This document shows positions 9,485-18,328 of a stretch of DNA of 64,000 nucleotides, in pieces. Source of the stretch: Puccinellia tenuiflora. Taxonomy: Eukaryota > Streptophyta > Magnoliopsida > Poales > Poaceae. The notes beneath the pieces are model-generated. The model saw only the letters and a list, made by a program, of their open reading frames with translations, searched no databases and had not been told where the DNA came from. Numbering within the stretch: position 1 is the first letter of the stretch; each line of letters starts with the position of its first letter. Location: NCBI GenBank assembly GCA_012064385.1, contig QRDG01000139.1:289480-353479 (forward strand), given 5' to 3'. A program made the translations under genes and the position numbers.

Positions 9485-11551
9485 ATGGCGAACTCCGGCC
9501 ACATCGTCGTCGACGTCGTTGTCGGCGCCGATGAGGACCGGGATCAGCTGCCGCCGGTGCCGTACGCGCTCTCCTTCACGGACCTCTCCTACAGCGTCAG
9601 GAAGCGCCAGCCCGGGCTCAATGGCTGCCTCCCGTCCCGCGCCAGCAACCGCCTCGCCTCCTCCAACTCGCTCCCCTCCAACCGCAAGGCCCTCCTCGAC
9701 GGCGTCTCCGGCGAGGCCCAAGAGGGCGAGCTGTTTGCGGTCATGGGCGCCAGCGGCTCCGGCAAGTCCACCCTCGTCGACGCGCTCGCGGGCCGGATCG
9801 CGCGCGACAGCCTCGGCGGCACCGTCACCCTCAACGGCGAGCCGCTCCAGGGTCGCCGCCTCCGCGCCATCTCCGCCTACGTCATGCAGGACGACCTCCT
9901 CTACCCGATGCTCACCGTGCGCGAGACGCTGCTCTTCGCCGCAGAGTTCCGCCTCTCCCGCGCGCTCTCCCCGGCCGCCAAGCGCGAGCGGGTGGACCGG
10001 CTCATCGACCAGCTGGGGCTCTCCCGCGCCGCCGACACGGTGATCGGCGACGAGGGGCACCGCGGCGTGTCGGGCGGGGAGCGCCGGAGGGTCTCCATCG
10101 GCACGGATATCATCCACGACCCCATCCTGCTCTTCCTCGACGAGCCCACCTCCGGCCTCGACTCCGCCAGCGCCTTCATGGTCGTCCAGGTGCTCCGCAC
10201 CATCGCACGCAGCGGCAGCGTCGTTGTCATGACCATCCACCAGCCCAGCTCCCGGATCCTGGGAATCCTCGGCCGACTCCTGCTGCTCTCGCGCGGACGC
10301 ACCGTGTACGCCGGCACGCCGGCGGGGCTCAAGCCCTTCTTCTCCGAGTTCGGGACCCCCATCCCGGAGAACGAGAACCCGGCCGAGTTCGCGCTCGACA
10401 CCATCCGGGAGCTCGAGGGCAAGCCCGACGGCGCCAAGCAGCTCGCCACCTTCAACGCCGGGTGGCAGGCGACGCAGAAACTCATCACGGACGGCGACAA
10501 GAGGCCCCCGTCGCCGATATCGCTGGAGACGGCCATCGCCGAGAGCGTGTCCCGGGGAAAGCTCGTGGCCGGGAGCGGCACAGGCACGGCGGCAACATCG
10601 GTGCCGACGTACACGAACCCGATGACCGTGGAGGTGTGGGTGCTCATCAAGCGCGCCTTCACCAACACCCGGCGCATGCCGGAGCTCTTCGGCATGCGCC
10701 TCGGCACCATCATGCTGACAGGCCTCATCCTCGCCACCATCTTCCTCCGCCTCGACGACACGCCCAAGGGCGTCCGGGAGCGGCTGGGCTTCTTCGCCAT
10801 GGGCATATCCACCATGTTCTACGTCTGCGCCGACGCGCTTCCCGTGTTCGTCCAGGAGCGCCACATCTACCTGCGCGAGACGGCGCACAACGCCTACCGC
10901 CGCATCTCCTACGTGCTCGCCAACGCCGTCGTCTCGTTCCCGTCGCAGGTCGTCCTGTCCCTGGCGTTCGCGGTCACCACGTTCTTCGCCGTGGGGCTCG
11001 CCGGCGGCGGCACGTCGTTGCTGTTCTTCGCGCTCATCATCCTCGCGTCGCTCTGGGCGGGGAGCGGCTTCGTCACCTTCCTCTCCGCCGTCGTGCCGCA
11101 CGTGATGCTGGGGTACATGGTGGTGGTGGCCGTCCTCGCCTACTTCCTGCTTTTCTCCGGCTTCTTCATCAGCCGCGACAGGATCCCCGACTACTGGATC
11201 TGGTTCCACTACATGTCGCTCTTCAAGTACCCATACCAGGCGGTGCTCCAGAACGAGTTCGGCGACGGGGCCCGGTGCTTCGCGCGCGGGATCGAGATGT
11301 TCGACGGGACGCCCATCGGCGGCATGTCGAAGGCCATCAAGATGGAGGTGCTCGCCGCCATCGGCAACACGCTCGGCACGCACATGACGGCCAGCACCTG
11401 CGTCGTCACGGGCGCCGACGTGCTCGCGCAGCAGGCCGTCACGGACCTGGGCAAGTGGATGTGCCTCCTCGTCACCGCGGGCTTCGGGTTCTTCTTCAGG
11501 GCCCTCTTCTACGTCGTGCTGCTCGTCGGCAGCAAGAACAAGAGGAAGTAG
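9485..11551 (+). CDS. ABC transporter G family half-transporter (AtABCG1/2/6/16-20 clade)
   Basis: This single-exon gene encodes 688 aa in the nucleotide-binding-domain then membrane-domain order typical of ABCG half-transporters. The Walker A motif GASGSGKST is at residues 88-96, the Q-loop Gln at 135 and the signature VSGGE at 195-199. Walker B with the catalytic Glu (ILLFLDE) is at 214-220, followed by the D-loop, and the H-loop His is 252 (IHQPSSR). The six membrane segments lie at roughly 404-422, 437-457, 485-505, 512-536, 541-562 and 658-682, with the long external loop between the last two. The whole NBD, for example YVMQDDLLYPMLTVRETL and PIPENENPAEFALD, follows the clade whose studied members export suberin, cutin or pollen-wall lipid precursors at the plasma membrane. 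The exact substrate cannot be told. Half-transporters act as dimers. The ATG at 9485 (CACATGGCG) is chosen because the in-frame upstream extension covers the TATA box. All catalytic motifs are intact and no frameshift is seen. Confidence 0.96.
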   Translation: MANSGHIVVDVVVGADEDRDQLPPVPYALSFTDLSYSVRKRQPGLNGCLPSRASNRLASSNSLPSNRKALLDGVSGEAQEGELFAVMGASGSGKSTLVDALAGRIARDSLGGTVTLNGEPLQGRRLRAISAYVMQDDLLYPMLTVRETLLFAAEFRLSRALSPAAKRERVDRLIDQLGLSRAADTVIGDEGHRGVSGGERRRVSIGTDIIHDPILLFLDEPTSGLDSASAFMVVQVLRTIARSGSVVVMTIHQPSSRILGILGRLLLLSRGRTVYAGTPAGLKPFFSEFGTPIPENENPAEFALDTIRELEGKPDGAKQLATFNAGWQATQKLITDGDKRPPSPISLETAIAESVSRGKLVAGSGTGTAATSVPTYTNPMTVEVWVLIKRAFTNTRRMPELFGMRLGTIMLTGLILATIFLRLDDTPKGVRERLGFFAMGISTMFYVCADALPVFVQERHIYLRETAHNAYRRISYVLANAVVSFPSQVVLSLAFAVTTFFAVGLAGGGTSLLFFALIILASLWAGSGFVTFLSAVVPHVMLGYMVVVAVLAYFLLFSGFFISRDRIPDYWIWFHYMSLFKYPYQAVLQNEFGDGARCFARGIEMFDGTPIGGMSKAIKMEVLAAIGNTLGTHMTASTCVVTGADVLAQQAVTDLGKWMCLLVTAGFGFFFRALFYVVLLVGSKNKRK

Positions 11552-11754
11552 ATCATAGAGCTCGATCAATCAGTCGAGACATACGTACGCATGGCGTTTT
11601 TTTTTTTTTTTGGTTCATGAGACTGTACGATGATTAATGTATGTGAAATATTCAGTTTTATTTATGGGTTTGCTGTACGCTAATACATATACATCCATTC
11701 ATGTACTGGATGGTCAGAGACCGAGACCTGTGTCCTAAGACCCTACTTTTTTCA
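11552..11754 (+). other. 3' flank of the ABCG gene
   Basis: A T17 run at about 11597-11613 and AT-rich stretches at 11629-11670 (GATTAATG, TTTTATTTATGG) are plausible far-upstream and near-upstream polyadenylation elements. No exact AATAAA is seen. Confidence 0.4.
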
Positions 11755-11905
11755 CTATATAAAACTGCTTTGTCAGCGAAGCTCAGATACTTCAACTCAA
11801 CTCCTTCTGAATCTTAATCTAATGAACCTCACTTCCATTTTTTGACTCCAGTTGTTTTACAATGGTCTAATAATCGCGTATAACGCTAGCAAGTGGTATT
11901 AGAGC
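11755..11905 (+). mobile_element. Possible LTR end with tRNA-Met primer-binding site (remnant)
   Basis: TATATAAA at about 11756-11763 is followed 130 bp later by CTAGCAAGTGGTATTAGAGC. The last 12 bases (11894-11905) match the initiator-Met primer-binding site TGGTATCAGAGC with one change. A TATA box, then the LTR end in CA, then the PBS is the expected order at a Copia or Gypsy 5' LTR. The left LTR border was not found and no coding sequence follows. Confidence 0.4.
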
Positions 11906-12319
11906 AAGGTTGCAAATTGAACATGGTGCGGATGGTCTAGACGAAGGCGAGGAGGTTTCGAATGAAAGGCGGCTTCTGTCGGAGCATAGGCCGAAGCGTA
12001 GCGGCAGAACACCATGAACCAGCAACATTCGTGGATCGCGGGTGAGGAGATGAGCGGAGGTTGTCTCCTGTAACCCTCAGGTTTGGCATTCTGCGTTCTA
12101 TTGCTGACACGGCAGGCAGGTTCCTAATTTGGGCCGGGGTGTTGGTAGAGGCTTGTGCCCCCATGTCATCAAGGATGCTAACTAGGGATGCAGAGCAGCG
12201 TCCGATCCATCCCGCTTGTTAGTAAAAAAACATTCAACTTAATTAGCATTTTTTAGAGATTAGCTGCAGTTTGTACTATGAATTGATTTCGCAGGTTTAT
12301 GCGGGAAAAGAACGTCCGT
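11906..12319. other. Unassigned sequence
   Basis: I see nothing recognisable. If the PBS-like site upstream is real, this is decayed retrotransposon leader. The short minus-strand frame at 11937-12164 (75 aa) matches no family I know. Confidence 0.35.
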
Positions 12320-12411
12320 TTTTTTTTACTGTAACTATGGCGGGCCTTACGCCAGCCTGAACTTTATATTAACAGCCAAGGGCAAAAATCATTACAGCTG
12401 AGAGGGGAAAA

Positions 12412-12443
<32 letters not shown>

Positions 12444-12960
12444 GTGGATCAAAATTATTACACCATCGAATCATAACATCCTTCATCGGCACACTACGGC
12501 ATCTGTGGGTCCAAAGGCGCACATCGGCTATGCATCTTTGCGCAGAGAGGCAGAGAGCGAGGGAGACACATCGGTGCCGTTGAAAACCAGATCGTTTCTT
12601 CTTTTCCAAATGTTCCAGTGGACCGCGATGAAGATAGTAGAAGCGGCGACAGAAGGTGGTAGGGCGGCCCAGGCAGCCTCGACGGTATCAGGCCTGGAGC
12701 CACGGCCGCACGGGGGCAGGGCGTCCCAGACTTCTTTGGTGCAGTGACAAGTGAAGAGCAGGTGGTTGACGTCTTCATCGGAGGGGCACGAGGGGCAGCA
12801 GGGAGAGGTGGCCAGCGAGTGCCGGAAGCGCCGATCGTTGGTGTAGATGCGCTGGCGGAGGACCAACCACGCGAAGATCCTGCAGGTGTTAGGTGCCACA
12901 TTTTGCCAAGCAAACCCAGAAAACTCGTCTGGAGGGAACTATCTAAACTAATTGGCATAG
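12320..12960 (-). pseudogene. 5'-truncated LINE remnant with RT zinc-binding domain
   Basis: On the minus strand, about 12935 to 12528 encodes the zinc-binding region after a LINE reverse transcriptase. It has CRIFAWLVLRQRIYTND, then CPSCPSDEDVNHLLFTC (the C-x2-C...H...C pattern), then VHWNIWKRRNDLVFNG. The 3' UTR ends in a short A-run, seen as a T-run at about 12320-12328 on +. The reverse transcriptase itself is missing. A G30 run (12413-12442) interrupts the 3' UTR. The boundary with the sequence to the right is approximate. Confidence 0.7.
12413..12442. repeat. Poly-G run of 30
   Basis: An uninterrupted run of 30 G inside the LINE 3' UTR (poly-C in LINE sense). A pure run this long is unusual in plant DNA and its length may not be assembled exactly. 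Confidence 0.95.
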
Positions 12961-13091
12961 GTATCCCGGTTGGAGACATGCTTGTTGGTAAATCAGTTAG
13001 TGCGAAGGTCCACTGGAGGCGGCGAGGGATGTGCTTTCCAGAAGGGTGGAAAGAAGAGAAAGCTCCGGGGACGCTTGGTTCGAAAGGCGGG
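12961..13091. other. Short unassigned spacer before the element B LTR
   Basis: No feature is recognised. The five bases before the LTR are GCGGG (13087-13091). No matching duplication can be tested, because the outer element's true right end is missing. Confidence 0.4.
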
Positions 13092-13652
13092 TGTCGTGGG
13101 GTTGTCACGGCGAGTTCTTCTTCAGGGAAGATGAGTTGCGGGGCCATTGACGATCGAAGTACGTAGGAGTTGTTAATCTCGCCAAGGGACAAGGATTTAC
13201 CCAGGTTCGGCCCCTCTTGATAGAGGTAAAGACCTACTTCCTGCTTCTATGTTATTGCTTTGTACTAGATCTCGATTACAAGGTTCTGACTCCTCTGATT
13301 CAGGAGTCGGCGATTTCTCTCTGGTGTTGCTAGGGTTTCTCTGAGTCTCTAAAAGCTTATCGATCTAAGGTCCAGGGCCCTCCTTATAAAGGTGGCCGGG
13401 TCCCTGGACTTACAACTTGTACCGAGTCACAATCTAACACGGAGTCCTACTCTAGGTCTTGTCCTTCCAAGTTAGCGCTCCGGGTTGTACTTGAACTCCT
13501 CTCTGGTGAGTCCCTCCTTCGCTATGGGCCTAGGCCGGCTTGTCTCCAACCCAGCCCATGTAACTTGAAACGTGACTCGGCTTTGGCCTTCTTGATCTTG
13601 GCGGGTCTACTTTCCGGGTCCATGGGCCTACCTATAAAGTATCCCCCCATCA
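13092..13652 (-). repeat. 3' LTR of outer element B (561 bp)
   Basis: Read on +, it opens TGTCGTGGGGTTGTCACGG and closes CCCCCCATCA. Read in element sense, it opens TGATGGGGGG after the PPT GGGGGCTAC at 13653-13661. It is visibly diverged from the two inner LTRs (574 bp each), with scattered substitutions and small indels, so it is older. Confidence 0.92.
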
Positions 13653-14224
13653 GTAGCCCCCGAATTTATCTTGGGCGCAGCTTTGACGGCTTCCTCCGAC
13701 TCCTTGGTTCGACTCCTTGGTCCGACTTCTTGGTCCGACTCCTTGGGTCGACTCCTTCCACCTGAGCCACAGCCTTAGAAGTCGCTTGCTGCTAGCTCCA
13801 AGATGAATTCCTGCCTAAAAATATAACACATGCATAAAATGAGTCCATCCTCACCCTTTGTTCGAGTCCACCACTCTTGCCTTTTTGTAACATCGGCCGA
13901 GTTTGTTATGGCTCCTATGAACTGGCTCTGAGGAATTTAACCCTTTTCGATTCTTGAAGTCACAAGACTCGCCTTACTGGGACAAGCTGGCTCTTTTTCC
14001 ACTTCTGTGACTTTACTTTTTCAGTTATACCCTTTTCAACTCTCATTCACCGAATCGTTATCCACAGTTTACCGTGGACCGTCACTGTAACTCTCTAGGG
14101 TTTTTACCCCTTTATAAATTGCCAAGGGTTAGGTCTCAAAACCCTCACTTGCCCCTTCGCCTGCAAATCTCTTCTTCCTCGCGCTCATTTCTTTCCCGCG
14201 CACAGCACACTCCGTACGCGCGCC
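13653..14224 (+). promoter_or_regulatory. PPT and upstream region of the antisense gene, outer element B
   Basis: The first bases (GTAGCCCCCGAATTTATC) are the complement of the element's PPT. Repeated CGACTCCTTGG motifs follow (about 13690-13760). The last 120 bp have the look of a Pol II promoter for the + strand gene, with a TATA box, a C/T-rich leader and the ATG at 14225. Confidence 0.6.
14113..14119 (+). promoter_or_regulatory. TATA box of the antisense accessory gene
   Basis: TATAAAT in the context CCCCTTTATAAATTGCC lies 112 bp upstream of the ATG at 14225. The intervening leader is C/T-rich without an upstream ATG. The start context GCGCGCCATGGC matches the plant consensus. Confidence 0.6.
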
Positions 14225-14743
14225 ATGGCTCCCAAGCGCTCCAAGGCCGCTTCCAAGGCCAAGGCCTCCACGTCCAGCAGGACGATCGACATCGCCGCCG
14301 CGGCCGCCGCCGCTGCCAAATCTTCTTCATCAAAGCACTCGATCTCCGCCGATTGGGGAGGATCCACGGTCACAGCCGAGCAATTGAAATCGCACCGGCT
14401 GGCCGGCCCTCTCCCGTCCAGCGTTAAAGCTCGAGCCCCAGGGGACGAATTGGTGCCCTCTCCCGCGAAGAACGAGGTCGTCATCTTCTCCGAGCATCTC
14501 TTCCGCGGATTCACGCCCCCGGGTAATCTTTTCTTCCGCCAGCTTCTTAACTTCTACAAGCTGCGAATTCACGATCTAGCTCCCAATTCCATTCTGACTC
14601 TGTCCAATTTTGTCACTCTCTGTGAGGATTACCTCCAAATCGAGCCAGACCTAGATCTCTGGCTCGAGCTCTTCTATTGCAACCCCCAGCCTGAGACCTC
14701 TGGGGGCCCTCTTCTGCAATGCGGCGATGTAGCTCTTCAGCAT
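14225..14743 (+). CDS. Antisense accessory gene, outer element B: exon 1, first part
   Basis: This holds the N-terminal 173 codons of a 1,042-codon gene that runs opposite to the retrotransposon. The protein begins MAPKRSKAASKAK, a basic stretch suited to a nuclear protein. A low-complexity Ala tract follows, then the start of the globular domain I recognise as Transposase_28 ('putative gypsy type transposon'), with NEVVIFSEHLFRGF and LSNFVTLCEDYLQI. Inner element B is inserted after codon 173 (CAT at 14741-14743). The frame resumes exactly at 29759 once the AGCAT duplication is discounted. The promoter and start are intact. The gene is now physically split by 15 kb. Confidence 0.85.
14739..14743. 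other. Target site duplication AGCAT, left copy
   Basis: AGCAT directly precedes the LTR at 14744. The same five bases follow the other LTR at 29754-29758. This proves that 14744-29753 is a single insertion. Confidence 0.95.
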
Positions 14744-15317
14744 TGTCGTGGGGTTGTCACGGCAAGTTCTTCCTCAGGGAAGATGAGTTTCGGGGCCATT
14801 GATGACTGAAGTACGTAGGAACGGTTAATCTCGCCAAGGAACAAGGATTTACCCAGGTTCGGCCCCTCTGATTCGAGGTAAAGACCTACTTCCTGCTTCT
14901 ATGTTATTGCTCTTGAGTATATCTCGATTACAAGGGCCCGGCTCCCACAACTCAGGAGCCGGCGACTTCTCTCCGGTGGCTAGGGTTTCTCTCTACTGGT
15001 TGAAGCTTATCTCTTGGAACTCATCGATCTAAGGTCCAGGACCCCGCTTATAAAGGCTGCCGGGTCCCTGGACTTACAACTTACACCGAGTCACACTAGA
15101 ACACGGAGTCCTACTCTACGCCTTGGTCTTCCAAGTTAGACTCCGGGTTGTACTTGGACTCCTTCTTCGGGTGAGCCTCTTTCTCCACACGGGCCTTGGT
15201 CGGCTTGTCTCCAGCCCAGCCCATGTGACTTGTCTCGTGACTCGGCATTGGCCTTCTTGGTCTTGGCGGGTCTACTTTCCGGGTCCATGGGCCTACCTAT
15301 AAAGTATCCCCCTATCA
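14744..15317 (-). repeat. 3' LTR of inner element B (574 bp)
   Basis: On + it opens TGTCGTGGGGTTGTC and closes CCCTATCA. It is followed by the PPT complement GTAGCCCCCGAATTT (15318-15332). I compared it line by line with 29180-29753 and found one mismatch. Confidence 0.95.
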
Positions 15318-15406
15318 GTAGCCCCCGAATTTATCTTGGGCGCAGCTTGGCGGCTTCTTCTGACTCGTTGGTTCGACTCCCTGGGTCGACTCCTTCCACT
15401 TGAGCC

Positions 15407-18328
15407 ATGGGCTCCAAAGTCACTTGCTGCCAGCTCCAAGATGAATTCCTCCAGATTAAGCCTGACATCAATCTCTGGCTTGAGCTCTTTTACTGCAACC
15501 CTCAGCCCGAGACCTCTGGGGGCCCTCTTCTCCAATGTGGCGCCGTCGCTCTTCAACGGCGCCTCAATTCTGTCTTCCCAAAGCCAATCTTTCCCAATCG
15601 CATCAAGGATTGGCAAAAAACCTTCTTCTATTGCAAGGACACCTCCCCTGCAAATGAACCAAAACTTCCCTTATTCTCTGAGGACCGCCTTCGGGCGACT
15701 CCTCTGATGAAAGCCAGGTGCCCAGAGGCCGCCCGGCCAGGAGTCGAGTCTCTGATCACTCGCATCCGGGCCCTCTTGTCCCATAACTTGGAAAATATGG
15801 ATCTGGTCCGCTGCTGGACGACTTGGAGAATCCAGCCGCTGAGTCCTAGGACTCGGTTGATATGCTCATATACCAGATGCGCTGGTGATGACCTCCGAGT
15901 TACGGAGCAGCTGTCTGATGGACCCGAACTTGGTCGACTTATCAAAAAGTTGACTGGGAAACCGGTGAAGGATCAAGCTCATTCGGGCTCCAGCCCTTCT
16001 GCTCGACCAACCCAGCTCCTGATGTAAGTATCATTCTCTACTTTATTTCAACCTTGATCTCACTTGTACTGGTTGCTGACTCACGTTTATTGACTCTGTT
16101 GCAGCTCACCGACTCCTTCTGGAAGCCGGCCTCTGGAGCTGGTACTAAGAATAAAGCTGAAGCTGAGGCTGAAGCTGAAGAAGAGATTCCTGCCACAGAT
16201 CAAACCACTGTGGCAGAAGACACTGATGATGCGGATGAGGAGTCCTCCCAGGGGGCTCCCGCTGAAAACGATGTTGCCGATGAGGAGTCCTCGCCAGAGG
16301 CTCCAATCGAGAATGTTGAAGGAGAGGAGTCCTCTCAGGAGGCTCCCATCGTGGAAGAGATTGACGATGACGAGTCCTCTCCGGAGGCTCCCACCACTAG
16401 GCAAACTGATACTGCCTCTGCTGCTGCTCAACCATCGCCATCTACAGAGTCCTCTGCTAGGAGTCACTCCTCTTCTTCCCCAACCTCAAACAATAACGGA
16501 TCTCGGGAGGCTGTTCCCAAGGTACCACTCTCACGAGTCCTTGGGTCCTCTAGCTCACCAACTAAGCCTGAGGAACACACGCAGAGCGTTATCGCCGCCA
16601 GGAAGAGGAAACTGCGCTCCGATGGGCCTGCAGACGCTCCCGAGCCTCTGCCTGTCTCACACCAACGGAAATCAGCTTCTCCTCCTCACAAGGACGACTC
16701 CTACCACTCTGGCATGTCGATGCCCTCCTCAGACTCTCAGGCCTCCTTGGACCTGGAGACCAACATTGGGTAAGATTCCTTTGTTTCTATACTTGCACTC
16801 AAATGACTTCTGCTTTTTTCCCTTTTCACTAATTCTGGCGCTGACTTCTATCTTTGTGTATTTCAGGGCTCGGCCTTGTTCTAAGGTAACCAAGCTCCCA
16901 GGCATGGCTGATGTCACTTCTGGTCGTGGACCTGCATGTCCCTCGGCCTCTGAAACGACCAGCACAAGGACAGGTCCTTCAATCGCTGCATCTGCTGGTG
17001 CAACCACGACTCCAACCATTCCCGAGTCCCCTTCAAGGACTCGGGCGGCGACTCCAACAATAGTCCAGCCCAGCTCTGGTGCTGCGACTCCTGATACTGC
17101 GCCCCAAGTTCGTCCGGCTCCTGTGAAGCCGACTCCTGCAGCCTCTCCGTCCATCAAGATCAAGTCATCAACTGATTACAGCCGACTTCGAGTAGCTGAC
17201 AACATGTCATTTTCTGAGGCTTATGCTGAAGCTGTTGACTTGAACGATCAATCAGCGAGGTTGAAGGATGAAGAACAAGTGGCTCTTAGGTCTCTTCATA
17301 TGGTTCATGAAGTAAGCTTTTCTGACTTCACCTTTCATGCTTTCTGGCATCATCCTATCTCAGTAGCCCCCAAGCACCTGTCTGTGGTGACTTGTGACTA
17401 GGATAGGTGCTTTGATTTGATACTGAACTCAATTGCTATATAGAAAAAATTTGCACACTGTAGCCCCCAAGCACTGAGTCCTTAGCTCTACTAGGACTCG
17501 GGGCTGCTAATTTACTGTCTGTCGGGTCCTTAGACCAAAAACTTTTGCACGAGTAGCCCCCAAGCGCCGAGTTGTCAGCTTGCGACGACTTGGAGCTACC
17601 AACATATGTAATTCACTGATACCTTACTTGAAGAAGAATTTCTGTTCTGCGAGTAGCCCCCAAGCGCCAAGTTGCTAACTTGTGGCGACTTGGAGCTTAT
17701 GACTTGTCAACTAGGACTCATGCATGCTTTTCTGATAGAAAGAATTGACTCCTGAGTAGCCCCCAAGCGCCAAGTTGTTAACTTGTGACGACTTGGAGCT
17801 CATGAGTTCGTTATTTGACTTGTGGAACTCACTTGTGCTTTATGACTTGTAATTGCAGTGCATTGTCTCCAAGATGAAGAGAGATATGAAAGAACTTGAG
17901 GACCAGGCAGCTGCCAGTGCCAGGTCTGCCATGGCCGAAAAAGAACACTCCCTTCAGCTTGAGAAGGATCTGAGGACCTTGGCTGCTCAACTGGAGCAGG
18001 TAAAGAAAGAGTCGGCTGAAGCCAAAAAGATTGCTCAGAAGGCACACAATGACCTACAAGCTGTGTTCAACACTTGCAAAAAAGGCATTGGTGCCATGTG
18101 TCAACATATATTTGGTGAGTTTATGACTTTTGCTTGCTTCCTTTTGCACCTTTCTGAATTGCTTTTCAACTGACAATGACTCCTTGATTTCCTTTCTGCA
18201 GGGGCTGACTCCCCAAAGCTTAAATTGCCCACAAGCAAGCAACTACCTGAGATGCTTGATTACTGTCATGGGCTACAAGAGGGAGCCCGTTCTGTGGTCA
18301 AGTATTTGAATCATAAAGGCAAGTGCCC
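15407..18328 (+). pseudogene. Antisense accessory gene, inner element B: exons 1 (partial) to 5 (start)
   Basis: This is a homologue of the outer antisense gene. Exon 1 survives from about 15449 to 16023. Its promoter, ATG and about 135 codons are gone in a deletion that joins GATGAATTCCT to the middle of the domain. A 1-nt deletion near 15991 also shifts the frame. Introns are 16024-16104 (81 bp), 16770-16866 (97), 17312-17858 (547) and 18115-18201 (87), all GT-AG. Exon 2 is 16105-16769 (665 nt), exon 3 is 16867-17311 (445), exon 4 is 17859-18114 (256), and exon 5 starts at 18202 and is broken at 18328 by a solo LTR. Exons 2-5 themselves stay open in the frame matching the outer copy. Exon 2 has acidic repeats of the form EESSQEAP and a basic cluster ARKRKLRSD (likely nuclear localisation). 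Exon 4 is a coiled coil. Confidence 0.85.
17340..17820 (+). repeat. About 100-bp tandem units inside intron 3, inner copy
   Basis: Five units start with GTAGCCCCCAAGC at about 17363, 17460, 17553, 17653 and 17756. Most continue into an imperfect inverted repeat of the form CCAAGTTGT...ACGACTTGG. In element sense each reads hairpin, then CTTGGGGGCTAC, like the PPT. Confidence 0.88.

Noticed and set aside
9464..11569. Long minus-strand open frame (701 codons) over the ABCG gene
   Set aside because: It is a shadow of a GC-rich gene. The frame translates to Glu/Arg/His/Gly-rich low complexity with no domain, while the + strand carries all ABC motifs.
10462..11637. Plus-strand frame of 391 codons overlapping ABCG in another phase
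   Set aside because: Arg/His-rich out-of-phase translation of the same GC-rich gene, without a motif.
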